Positions 14,212 through 22,050 of a stretch of 26,697 nucleotides of DNA are shown here, one piece after another; position 1 is the first letter of the stretch, and the number at the start of each line of letters is the position of its first letter. The notes beneath the pieces are model-generated. The model was given only the letters and a program-made list of their open reading frames with translations. It made no database searches and had not been told where the DNA came from. This DNA comes from Actinomycetes bacterium (GTDB lineage Bacteria > Actinomycetota > Actinomycetes > Propionibacteriales > Propionibacteriaceae), in NCBI GenBank assembly GCA_023393755.1, contig JAEXCA010000272.1:1-26697 (forward strand), given 5' to 3'. A program made the position numbers and the translations under genes.

Positions 14212-16797
14212 TCACTGCAACTCCAGGACAACGGTATGGGGTCCGGCCGTGTCAGCGGGGATGCGGGTGACAAGTCGCCCATCCAGCAGGACGCGGCAGC
14301 GTGACCCGTGGCCCCGGACCTCCACGTCGAGGCTGGCGCGGCGATAGGTCAGGCCGCTCAACCGGGCACCGTCGAACTCGGGGGAGACGGCGGGGGTGAA
14401 GACCATCCCAGCGCTGTCGTAGGCGATGCCGAGCAGCCCGTAGAGCACCAGCGACACGAAGCCCGCCGCATGCCAGAGCTGCCCGGGCCAGCGCCAGGAC
14501 TCTCCGGTGGTCGCATCCGTCACCTCGTAGAAGGTCTTGTTTCGCACCACCGTTCTGACCTGTTGCGCGATCAACTGACGCACCAGGGCGGCATCCCCCA
14601 CGCGTGCCGCAGCGCGCGCGATCCCGGCCTGCCAGCCGTACCAGACCGATCCGCAGAAGTGGTTGTCCGCTTCCCTGTACGGGAAGAGCACAACCCCGTA
14701 GTCCGACATCGCCGCAGCGCGAAGGCGGCGGAGGACGCCCGGAATCCTCGGCTCCGCGTCGGCGCCGAGGAAGCCCCACAGCGCCGCTTCGGCTCCCGAG
14801 GTCTCCCAGTAGCCCCTGGCGTACGCTTCGCTACCGCGCGGCCCGGAGGTGAAGAAGCCGTGCTCAGGGCTCCAGAACTGCTCGATGATCGCGCGGCGCA
14901 TGGTGAGCGCACGGGCCTGCCATCCGCCGGCGCGGGGGTCGTCGATCCCGGGCAGCCGGGCCATCCGCGCGAGCGCCGCGTAGCTCTGCATCGAGTAGAT
15001 CTCCGTGCTCAGCGCGAATCCACCGGCCTCCGGCTCATCGAAGCAGTCGTTGGAGGTGGCCTGCGGGGCGAGGACGAGACCGCGGCGCTCGTCAAAGCGG
15101 GTGTCGAGCGCGACCGCCGTCCGCGCCAACTGGGGCCAGGTCTGGTGGACGAGCGTCTCGTCCCCGCTGGCGAGCACGTGGTCCCAGACCGCGACCGCGG
15201 GGAGCGAGTCACCGTCCGAGCCGTTGTCGAAGCCCTCGTCGGCGACGTGGGCCAGTGAGGCCCGGGCAACCTGCGGGTCGAGCAGGCTGCCGCACCGCAG
15301 GGCGACGTGCGCGGTGTCCCGCCGCCAGGAGCCGAAGCCGAGACCGGAGCCCTGGAAGTAGCCGGCCGACCACAGCCCCGCCTGCCCCGGCAGGGCGAAC
15401 TCGGCGCTGGAGTTGCGCTGAAAGGTCTCCATCGCGAGCTGGAAGCTCGCGTCGACGGTGGCGAATGCGGACCGCAGGCTCGGGAACCTGCCCGGTTCCA
15501 CCCGCGACCGCCACAGCTCGCCGCGGCCGACCACCCTGGTCATGTCGCCGTAAGGAGGCTCCCGCCAGGCGAACTCCTCGACCACGCGGATCGGGGAGAC
15601 GATCGTCGCACGGTCAGGCACCAGGGCCGGCAGGTCCTCGCCCTCGGTCACCTGGTGGGCGTGGACGGTGAATGCCGAGGACGAGTAGAGGGTGGGCCCC
15701 GGCTCGGTCCGCGCGAGCGCGGTCCGGTAGAGCCGGGTGATCGGCTCGCGCAGGCCGTACACCGTTGCCTCGTGCAGGACGGCGTCGCCGTCCAGCCAGA
15801 TCTGGCCGGTCGACGGTGCCCGCGAGCCGACCGAGAAGTCGGCGACGTTGGTGGTGACTGCGACCACCGGCACCTGCCCGGCGTGCCGGAAGGCCACCAG
15901 CAGGACGGGATCGAGACCATCGACGGTGAGGGCGGCACGCCCGTCCTGCAGGTGGAGCACGAGGCTCACCTGCCCGGAGCCGGGGATCTCGATCCGCCGG
16001 CCGCAGGCCTCGAGGGAGCGGCCGATCAGGGACAGGCTGATGCCGGCCACATCGAGCCGGACCGAACCGCGCTCTCCCGGTTCGCAACGCAGTCGCAGCT
16101 CGTGGGCCGGAGCAGTGACATCGCCGCTGGTCCCGTCCGCGGCGACCAGGGCGATCTCCGGCCAGATGCGAGGGACGACGCGGAAGCGCAGCGGCACCTC
16201 GGCGAGGCCGCCGGCGACCGCGACCCGCCGCTCCCAGACCCGCAGCGTCTCCAGCGGCGGATTGGCTGCCGTGCCGAGCAGGCACACCAGGGCACCCTCC
16301 GCCGTGGGGACGGCCGGCAGCACCGTCCCGGAAGCCTCAGGCCCCACGGCGTCGAACACCACCGCGCCGACCTGCCAGCTCATCCGGTCCGGCGAGGTCA
16401 ACCTCACCAGGTCGCGGCGGGCGCCGTCGCCGAGCAGGTCGCAAGCCAACCAGACCTCGGGGGTGCGCGCACTCCCGGGGCCATCGACCAGCTCATAGCG
16501 CTCGCCGAGCGGCAGCACCGGCCCCAGCACGGCGCCCGCCGGCAGGTCAGCCCGCGGGGCGAGCCTCGCGGCGGCGATGACCGGGCTGGGACTGTACAAC
16601 CTCACCGGCCCACGGACGCCGTCCAACGGGATACGCCGCCAGCGGTCCACCCGTCCCCGCGCCAGCCGGAAGCCGCGGACAATCGCTGCCGGCGCCAGGC
16701 CCTCGTAGCGCACGTCGACCAGCGGGGCCTCGTCACACCACGGCAGCAGCAGGGTGTCCCCGTCGCTGACCCTGCCCAACTCGACGACGGTGGTCAT
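14212..16797 (-). CDS. six-hairpin-type glycoside hydrolase of unassigned family
   Basis: An 861-residue protein without signal peptide. The N-terminal half (to about 430) is beta-rich, like accessory jelly-roll domains. The C-terminal part looks like an (alpha/alpha)6 barrel of the six-hairpin glycosidase superfamily (trehalase, alpha-L-rhamnosidase and GH63/GH65-like families): FGSWRRDTAHVALR, DGDSLPAVAVWDHVLASGD, NDCFDEPE, the helix pair after STEIYSMQSYAALARMA, and GYWETSGAEAALWGFLG with candidate acidic residues. A final beta domain ends in VLLDGRLVTRIPA. I cannot name the family or substrate. The start at 16797 overlaps the upstream permease stop by four bases (ATGA), which fixes it against a longer reading to 17004. 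In context it should degrade the imported oligosaccharide together with the GH172 enzyme. Confidence 0.75.
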   Translation of the reverse strand: MTTVVELGRVSDGDTLLLPWCDEAPLVDVRYEGLAPAAIVRGFRLARGRVDRWRRIPLDGVRGPVRLYSPSPVIAAARLAPRADLPAGAVLGPVLPLGERYELVDGPGSARTPEVWLACDLLGDGARRDLVRLTSPDRMSWQVGAVVFDAVGPEASGTVLPAVPTAEGALVCLLGTAANPPLETLRVWERRVAVAGGLAEVPLRFRVVPRIWPEIALVAADGTSGDVTAPAHELRLRCEPGERGSVRLDVAGISLSLIGRSLEACGRRIEIPGSGQVSLVLHLQDGRAALTVDGLDPVLLVAFRHAGQVPVVAVTTNVADFSVGSRAPSTGQIWLDGDAVLHEATVYGLREPITRLYRTALARTEPGPTLYSSSAFTVHAHQVTEGEDLPALVPDRATIVSPIRVVEEFAWREPPYGDMTRVVGRGELWRSRVEPGRFPSLRSAFATVDASFQLAMETFQRNSSAEFALPGQAGLWSAGYFQGSGLGFGSWRRDTAHVALRCGSLLDPQVARASLAHVADEGFDNGSDGDSLPAVAVWDHVLASGDETLVHQTWPQLARTAVALDTRFDERRGLVLAPQATSNDCFDEPEAGGFALSTEIYSMQSYAALARMARLPGIDDPRAGGWQARALTMRRAIIEQFWSPEHGFFTSGPRGSEAYARGYWETSGAEAALWGFLGADAEPRIPGVLRRLRAAAMSDYGVVLFPYREADNHFCGSVWYGWQAGIARAAARVGDAALVRQLIAQQVRTVVRNKTFYEVTDATTGESWRWPGQLWHAAGFVSLVLYGLLGIAYDSAGMVFTPAVSPEFDGARLSGLTYRRASLDVEVRGHGSRCRVLLDGRLVTRIPADTAGPHTVVLELQ

Positions 16798-17597
16798 TTG
16801 ATACCCGTGGTGCTGATGCCGTCGCGGAGCTGGCGCTGCAGCACCATGAACAACAGGAACACCGGGATGACGGAGATCGCGGCGGAGGCGATCACGACGT
16901 TCCACGACGTGTTGTAGCCGGAGATCTGGTTGGCCAGGTAGACCTGTACCGTCTCGTAGGCCTTGTTCTGGTTCACCACGAGCGGCCACAGGTAGTTGTT
17001 CCACGTCCCGAGGAAGAAGGCGACGGTGAGCGGAACGATGACGGGCCGCGAGAGCGGGAACGCCACCCGGACGAAGGTCGCGAACCGGCCGCAGCCGTCC
17101 AGCTCGGCGGCCTCCTCGAGCTCCCTGGGGAAGTCGAGGTAGAACTGACGGAACAGGAAGATTCCGTAGGCGTTGAACAGCAGTGGCAGGATCAGCCCGA
17201 GCATGCTGTTGGTCAGGTTCAGCTGTCTCACGATCATGTACAGCGGCACGAGCATGGTCGTCATCGGGATCATCAGGCTGCCCAGGATGATGACGAAGGT
17301 CTGGCGCTTGAACGGGAAGTCGAACCGGGCGAGGGCGTAGCCGGCGAGGGCGTGCAGAACCATCGCGACCACCGTGACCACCGTCGACACCACCAACGAG
17401 TTCAGCAGGGCACGAAGCAACCCTGGCGAGAACGCGGCGACCAGGGTGTCGAGGGTGAAGGTGTCCGGCGCGAGCGAGATGGTGAAGACGTCGGCCTTGG
17501 TCTTGAAGCTGCTCAGGAACAAGATGGCGATCGGTGCGATCAGCGCGACGGCTCCGAGGCCGAGGATGGCGCCGATGATGACGTTTCGTGGCTTCAT
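16794..17597 (-). CDS. CUT1 ABC transporter permease (MalG type)
   Basis: A 267-residue inner-membrane permease with six predicted helices. It is the second membrane subunit of a carbohydrate ABC importer. The cytoplasmic EAA loop that docks to the ATPase is visible as EAAELDGCGRFATFVRVAFPL (from 162). The N-terminal SSFKTKADVF and the C-terminal ending in a short soluble tail (GISTTGIK) are typical of MalG-like subunits. The start is two bases after the stop of the partner permease, and the stop overlaps the glycosidase start, so both neighbours are coupled. No ATPase gene is in the operon, so a shared MsmK/UgpC-type ATPase encoded elsewhere is expected. Confidence 0.93.
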   Translation of the reverse strand: MKPRNVIIGAILGLGAVALIAPIAILFLSSFKTKADVFTISLAPDTFTLDTLVAAFSPGLLRALLNSLVVSTVVTVVAMVLHALAGYALARFDFPFKRQTFVIILGSLMIPMTTMLVPLYMIVRQLNLTNSMLGLILPLLFNAYGIFLFRQFYLDFPRELEEAAELDGCGRFATFVRVAFPLSRPVIVPLTVAFFLGTWNNYLWPLVVNQNKAYETVQVYLANQISGYNTSWNVVIASAAISVIPVFLLFMVLQRQLRDGISTTGIK

Positions 17598-17599
17598 GG

Positions 17600-18496
17600 T
17601 CAGCCGTCCAGGTTGCTGCTACGGGCCAGCCGGAGCTGTAGCAGGGAGATGACCAGGAGGATCGCGAACATCACGACCGAGAGTGCGGCGCCGTAGCCCA
17701 TCTCCAGACGTTCGAAGGATCGCTGGTAGATGTACAGGACGCCGACGTTGGTGGCGTCCGCAGGTCCGCCGCGGGTCATCACGAGGATGATGTCGAGGAC
17801 CTGGAAGGCCGCGATGGTGGAGGTCACGCTCACGAAGATCGTCGTCGGGCGGATCAGCGGCAAGGTGATCCGCCAGAAGCTCTGCCAGGCACCGGCGCCG
17901 TCGAGCCGGGCGGCCTCGGTGATGCTGGCCGGGATCTCCTTGATCGCGGCGAAGAAGAGCATCGAGGTGTAGCCCAGGTTCGTCCACAGCACCACGACGA
18001 CGATCGAGATCATCGCCTGGGAGGGCGAGCCGATGAACTTCTGGTCGGGGATCCCGAAGAATCCGAGGACGGCGTTGAGGTAGCCCTGCTTCTCGTTGTA
18101 GAGAAACATCCAGAGCGTGGAGGCGATGACCGAGGTGACGGCGAACGGCAGCAGGTAGGCGGAGCGGAGGCCAGCCGCGGTCCCGCCGGCCAGTGCGGCG
18201 AGGGCCACCGCCAGCCCGAGCGACAGCACAAAGAGCAGGGGGACGTACAGCGCAGCGAACTGCAGGGTCCTGGCCATCGACGCCCACCAGTCGGCGTCGG
18301 TGAGCATGCGCTCGTAGTTGGCCAGTCCGACGAACCTCATGTCGGCAATCAGGTTCCAGTCGAAGAAGCTGACGTAGACCGCGTAGGCGATCGGCAGCAG
18401 CACGAAGACGAGCAGTCCGATCAGGTCGGGCGCGAGGAAGGTGGCCGCGGCGAGCGATTCCCTTCGCCTCCGGGTCAGCGCCCGCGTGTTCTGCAT
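17600..18496 (-). CDS. CUT1 ABC transporter permease (MalF type)
   Basis: A 298-residue inner-membrane permease of the MalF-like branch. After a basic N-terminus (TRRRRESL) comes the first helix with LAPDLIGLLVFVLLPIAYAVYVSFFDWN, the usual opening of this branch. The EAA loop is EAARLDGAGAWQSFWRITLPLIRP (from 194). Near the C-terminus is the conserved TRGGPADATNVGVLYIYQRSFE segment. The ATG at 18496 is preceded by AAGGAG. It is separated from the binding-protein gene by 86 bases that hold a strong stem-loop (18538-18577), and it is followed two bases later by the MalG-type permease. Confidence 0.95.
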   Translation of the reverse strand: MQNTRALTRRRRESLAAATFLAPDLIGLLVFVLLPIAYAVYVSFFDWNLIADMRFVGLANYERMLTDADWWASMARTLQFAALYVPLLFVLSLGLAVALAALAGGTAAGLRSAYLLPFAVTSVIASTLWMFLYNEKQGYLNAVLGFFGIPDQKFIGSPSQAMISIVVVVLWTNLGYTSMLFFAAIKEIPASITEAARLDGAGAWQSFWRITLPLIRPTTIFVSVTSTIAAFQVLDIILVMTRGGPADATNVGVLYIYQRSFERLEMGYGAALSVVMFAILLVISLLQLRLARSSNLDG

Positions 18497-18537
18497 TACA
18501 GCTCCTTGCTGCCGTCGCGCTGCGGTGGTGTGGGCAA

Positions 18538-18577
18538 GGATTCCGCTGGCCAGGTTCGAGACCCGGCCAGCGGATCC
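18538..18577 (-). promoter_or_regulatory. intercistronic stem-loop between binding protein and permease genes
   Basis: TCCGCTGGCC (18542-18551) pairs perfectly with GGCCAGCGGA (18565-18574) around a 13-base loop; GGA/TCC outside a one-base bulge adds three pairs. It lies just after the binding-protein stop codon on the transcribed strand, without a T-tract. Such hairpins commonly protect the upstream message and reduce read-through, giving more binding protein than permease. Confidence 0.65.
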
Positions 18578-18582
18578 GGGGT

Positions 18583-19863
18583 TCAGCCCGCCATGATCGC
18601 AGCCTGGGCCTTCTTCGCTGCGTCAGCCCCGCTCATCCCGCCGAACATGACATCCTGCAGCGCGGTACGCAGCGCGTCGGTCACGACGGACGGATAGCTG
18701 GGCTCGGGCCGGGCGGTGTCGTAGAAGGCGGTGAAGTTGGCGCGCAGCCCCTCGTCGAAGATGTCGGCGTTGGCATCGATCACCGACTGGCGGGCCGGGT
18801 AGGCGAACTTCGCCTCCGTCACCCACTTGCTCGCCAGCGTGATGTCGTCGCTGCCGTAGGCGGCGAAGATGAAGTCGGCTGCCTCGGCGACGTGCTTGGA
18901 GGCGGCGTTCACGGCCAGCTTCTGGCCGCCGGCCACGGTGATGCTCGCACCACCGGCCGGGGCCGGCAGCGGAGCGGCACTGATCGAGGCGTCGGCGTAG
19001 TCGGCCTCGGTGGCCTTGATCGCGTACGATCCCGACTCCTGCATCGCGGCCGAGCCGTTGGCGATGTTGCCGACGTCCCATGGCCCGATCTGCAGCGCGG
19101 ACGGGCTGGAGCCGGCCTGGGTGAAGGACCCCCAGAAGTCCAGCGCCGCGGCCATCTGCGGGGAGTCGACGGTGTAGTTGCCGCTACTGTCGGTGACGTC
19201 GGCGCCCGCCATCCACATGAACGGGTAGAAGTTGAACAGGGTGTAGCCGCTGTCCTCCACCGGCAGCACCAGTCCGTAGCGGTCGCTGGTGGTGAGCTTG
19301 GCGGCTGCGGACTTCAGTTCGTCCCAGGTCTTCGGGACGGAGATGCCCTCAGCGGCGAGCAGCTTCTCGTCGTAGAACAGGCCCAGCGTCTCCAGCTCCA
19401 TCGGGAGTGCCAGCAGCTTGCCGTCATAGGTCGCGGAGTCGAGCACAGCCGGCAGGATGTCCGCCTTCAGTGCATCGGTGTAGTACGGGGTCAGGTCGGC
19501 CAGAGCGCCGGACTCGGCGTACTTGGTGAAGGTCGCCGGCTCGACATAGAGGATGTCGGGGGCCGACCCGTTCGCGAGCGCGGTCGGGATCAGCGTGGTG
19601 GTGTACTCGGTCTGGCTGACGGCGGTGTGGTTGACCGTGACGGCGTCCTGGGACTCGTTGTACTGCTTCACCCAGTCGGTGACGAAGTCCGCCTCGGCGC
19701 CGGTGTAGAAGCTCCAGAACTCGAGGGTGACGGGCTCGGCGGGATCGCTGCTGGTACCGGTCGTGGTGCCCGCGCTCGGGGCGGGCGTGGCCGAGCAGCC
19801 GGCCAGCCCGGTGATGGTGGCCGCCGCGAGCACGGCGACCGTCGTCCGTAGCGTCATCTTCAT
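18583..19863 (-). CDS. ABC transporter sugar-binding lipoprotein (CUT1 type)
   Basis: A 426-residue extracellular sugar-binding protein. The signal peptide ends in a canonical lipobox, LAGC, with lipidated Cys23. The mature part has the family-1 pattern TLEFWSFYTGAEADFVTDWVKQYNES, a central ETLGLFYDEKLLAAEGI followed by PKTWDELKSAAAKL, and IANGSAAMQESGSYAIKA. The ATG at 19863 was chosen over the in-frame GTG at 19872 because an AGAGAG site is suitably spaced only for the former. It is second in the operon, 46 bases after the GH172 gene, and supplies the two permeases downstream. Because the partner enzymes are a GH172 and a six-hairpin glycosidase, the ligand is probably a furanose-containing or otherwise unusual oligosaccharide (inference). 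Confidence 0.93.
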   Translation of the reverse strand: MKMTLRTTVAVLAAATITGLAGCSATPAPSAGTTTGTSSDPAEPVTLEFWSFYTGAEADFVTDWVKQYNESQDAVTVNHTAVSQTEYTTTLIPTALANGSAPDILYVEPATFTKYAESGALADLTPYYTDALKADILPAVLDSATYDGKLLALPMELETLGLFYDEKLLAAEGISVPKTWDELKSAAAKLTTSDRYGLVLPVEDSGYTLFNFYPFMWMAGADVTDSSGNYTVDSPQMAAALDFWGSFTQAGSSPSALQIGPWDVGNIANGSAAMQESGSYAIKATEADYADASISAAPLPAPAGGASITVAGGQKLAVNAASKHVAEAADFIFAAYGSDDITLASKWVTEAKFAYPARQSVIDANADIFDEGLRANFTAFYDTARPEPSYPSVVTDALRTALQDVMFGGMSGADAAKKAQAAIMAG

Positions 19864-19909
19864 TGACTTCACTCTCTTTCGGGTTTGGTGCGGTGGTTGG
19901 TTGGTTTAC

Positions 19910-21265
19910 CTAGTTGTCGTTCATCGCGTCGTAGCCGGCGCGGAGGGCCCGGGCCTGCTCAAGGTTTCCGCGCTCGTTGCCCGCCGTCCGTCCGGCATTC
20001 TCGGCGAGCAGTTCGGCGCGCACCTCCTGCTCGACCCGCCAGCGCTCCTGGTAGGTCCTGAGGGCTTGGGCCTGGTCGGCGTTCAGTTCGGGACGCGGCG
20101 CCGCCGGACGTTCCCAGACCTTCTTCGGAGCGGGCCGCTGGTCTGCCGGTGGAACCGTGAGGTCGGCACCGGGCTGCTCCTGGTACCAGTAGGCGGTGGA
20201 GGCCCAGCTGTCGGAGAGGTGGTTGGCGTGGCCGTGCTCCATCGTCACCTTGATCCCGGTGTTGAAGATGATCGGGTCGCTGACGTGGAACCGGTAGGAC
20301 ACCTGGTAGCCGCCGGTGTCGCCCTCGTGGAGGATCGTGCCGCTGTAGAGGGACGCGTTGCGCTGCATGCCCCAGGCGTGGTTGAAGTAGTCCTCGCTGC
20401 CGGTGCCGACCAGGGCGGGCGTCTCGAAGTCGTCGACGTAGATCACGTCGTCGCCCTCGCCCCACCAGGAACCCTGGAAATGGGCGACGGAGAGGTTGCA
20501 GCCCACATAGTGGCCACGTCCGTGGACCTCGGCGATCACGTAGTTCCGGGAGTCGTCATTGGGGACGGAGTTCACCTCGGGCGTGTTGACGGCGATGTCG
20601 TCGCCCCAGCCCGGGTTGGAGTTAGCCTGCGTCCACGAGGCGTGGAAGTAGGCGATGTCGTCGATCTCGCGCGGGTGGAGGTCGTAGTCGATGTGGAAGA
20701 AGAGACCGACGTGGAGGTCGTTCTCGTTGATGATCTCGATCCTGGCAGCCCGGTTGAACGGCATCGCGAAGTAGCAGTTCATGGACGCGGTGCCGCCGAA
20801 GGTGCCCTCCTCCTGCGGCCGGGAGGAGACGACGAACGGCACCGAGTTGAACGAGCCGGGCATACCGTGGCCGAGGCAGAAGAAGTCCCCCAACGGCACC
20901 AGCACGGCCGGCTTGTCGGAGTCCTCCCAGGTGATCCGGATCAGGACCTTGCGGTAGTAGTCGGGATCGTTGATCTCCCAGTTCACCCCGATGGCGTTCT
21001 CCATTTCGGTCACCGGGGCGACGTCGGCATGGAGTTCTGGCACCTGGATGCTCGGGCCGATGTGGCGCCGGCAGAACGACGTCATCCAGATGTGGGTGAT
21101 CGCGCCCGGTCCCCGTAGGTCGGCGAGGACCGCCGTGGAACCCGGGGCGATCAGCCAGTAGTCCTTGTTGCGGCCGGTCTGGTCCCAGCTGGAGGCTCGG
21201 CCGGAGCGGCCCTCCCGGAGCCGTGAGAGTCCGTGGAGTGTCGACATCGGCGAGGAGCGCAGCAT
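19910..21265 (-). CDS. GH172 (DUF2961) glycoside hydrolase
   Basis: A 451-residue cytoplasmic enzyme of the DUF2961 group, now GH172, which includes a bifidobacterial difructose-dianhydride I synthase/hydrolase (alpha-D-fructofuranosidase) and exo-D-arabinofuranosidases. Diagnostic segments are RGPGAITHIWMT, SMNCYFAMPF, WGEGDD and GTGSEDYF. Two glutamates, Glu270 (GEGDD) and Glu291 (SEDYF), are 21 residues apart. Those are, as I recall, the same numbers and spacing as the nucleophile and acid/base of the bifidobacterial enzyme, which also supports the ATG at 21265 (AAAGGA upstream). No signal peptide is seen, so it acts on imported sugar. The last 80 residues are charged and helical, perhaps for oligomerisation. 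It is the first gene of the operon. Alpha-D-arabinofuranoside or alpha-D-fructofuranoside are the leading substrate guesses. Confidence 0.92.
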   Translation of the reverse strand: MLRSSPMSTLHGLSRLREGRSGRASSWDQTGRNKDYWLIAPGSTAVLADLRGPGAITHIWMTSFCRRHIGPSIQVPELHADVAPVTEMENAIGVNWEINDPDYYRKVLIRITWEDSDKPAVLVPLGDFFCLGHGMPGSFNSVPFVVSSRPQEEGTFGGTASMNCYFAMPFNRAARIEIINENDLHVGLFFHIDYDLHPREIDDIAYFHASWTQANSNPGWGDDIAVNTPEVNSVPNDDSRNYVIAEVHGRGHYVGCNLSVAHFQGSWWGEGDDVIYVDDFETPALVGTGSEDYFNHAWGMQRNASLYSGTILHEGDTGGYQVSYRFHVSDPIIFNTGIKVTMEHGHANHLSDSWASTAYWYQEQPGADLTVPPADQRPAPKKVWERPAAPRPELNADQAQALRTYQERWRVEQEVRAELLAENAGRTAGNERGNLEQARALRAGYDAMNDN

Positions 21266-21281
21266 GGCGTTCCTTTCATCT

Positions 21282-21302
21282 AAACGATTACGTAAACGAT
21301 TA
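21282..21302 (-). promoter_or_regulatory. candidate LacI-family operator of the GH172 operon
   Basis: AAACGATTA occurs twice in direct repeat (21282-21290, 21294-21302) separated by CGT, and the junction contains the perfect palindrome TTACGTAA. The CG-centred A/T-flanked pattern is usual for LacI-type sites. It covers the predicted start of transcription (about 21301) and ends 17 bases before the GH172 start codon, so binding should block initiation or elongation. Confidence 0.65.
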
Positions 21303-21307
21303 ACTGG

Positions 21308-21336
21308 AGGGTAGCCGGTGCTTGGCGGCATGTCAA
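21308..21336 (-). promoter_or_regulatory. sigma-70 type promoter of the GH172/CUT1 operon
   Basis: Read on the minus strand: a perfect -35 TTGACA (21331-21336), a 17-base spacer and -10 TACCCT (21308-21313, TAnnnT). The predicted start near 21301 falls at the edge of the operator repeat. This is the best promoter in the window. Confidence 0.8.
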
Positions 21337-21502
21337 CGAGGTGGATCTGCCGAGCACCGAGCCGTCGGCGCGGGCGCAACCACCCGGAAGACCTCGGCAG
21401 CCTGACCACCGGTAACCCGAAGACCCGGACAGCAAGGTCGCCGTGACCCCTGGCCGTCGCGACATGGATGGTCTGGGTTCGCCGGGCAGCGCCCATGGGT
21501 GC

Positions 21503-21551
21503 TTGACGGTCAGGCAACCAAGTGCGACAGTTGAATCAGCGTCAACCAAGT
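21503..21551 (+). promoter_or_regulatory. promoter with flanking 9-base direct repeats
   Basis: TTGACG (21503-21508) and GACAGT (21526-21531) are 17 bases apart upstream of the membrane protein/regulator pair. CAACCAAGT appears at 21515-21523 (in the spacer) and again at 21543-21551 (after the -10), 28 bases apart start to start. The second copy touches the Shine-Dalgarno. The repeats could be binding sites for the small winged-helix regulator. The remainder of the 298-base divergent gap (about 21340-21500) shows nothing I recognise. Confidence 0.45.
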
Positions 21552-21563
21552 TGGGAGTTGATC

Positions 21564-22050
21564 ATGATCGACAGCCAATCGGTCACTCCGCACGAGGCTC
21601 GGGGCGAGCCTCGATGCTGTTGATGAGACCCGCAACGCCGTCGTTGCTGCCACGAGGAAGCCGGCCTGGCCTGCGGCCGGGTTCGCGATTGCGGTGGGCG
21701 TGTACGTCGGCCTCCTCAGTTACGGCAACTCCATCGCCAAGACCGTCGGCGGGATCCTGTTCTTCGCGGCCCTGATTGGGTTCGCGCTGGCCGAGGCCCG
21801 GCTGGCACGAACCCACGGCGAGATCTTCGACAACCGCTTCGCCGGTGCGGTTGCTCTGCGGTTCATCCCCGGATGGATCGTGTTTGGCGTGCTCGCTACG
21901 TTCACACCACCGCTCAACTGGCAGCCTTGGTACGCGATCGGGCTGGGGCTGCTGGCCGCGGGCTGCACGTACGTGCTCTATCGATGGGCGGACAACTACC
22001 GGGCCAAGCGTCTTGCCGCGGGCGACTACAACCGATCCGATCTGATGTGA
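21564..22050 (+). CDS. four-helix membrane protein, interrupted by an apparent one-base frameshift
   Basis: Translation from the ATG at 21564 (GGGAG six bases upstream) gives MIDSQSVTPHEAR and then runs into a stop. The next frame continues, without any start codon of its own, as ASLDAVDETRNAVVAATRKP and then four membrane helices to the stop at 22050. Removing one G from GGGG at 21601-21604 joins the two into a sensible 161-residue protein. So either the assembly has an extra G or the gene is broken. If read literally, only a shorter product from GTG at 21694 (118 residues) is possible. The function is unknown: a polar N-terminus, helices roughly at 38-56, 61-80, 98-114 and 121-140, and a basic C-terminus. 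It overlaps the regulator by four bases, an arrangement common for membrane protein plus HTH regulator pairs. Confidence 0.7.
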
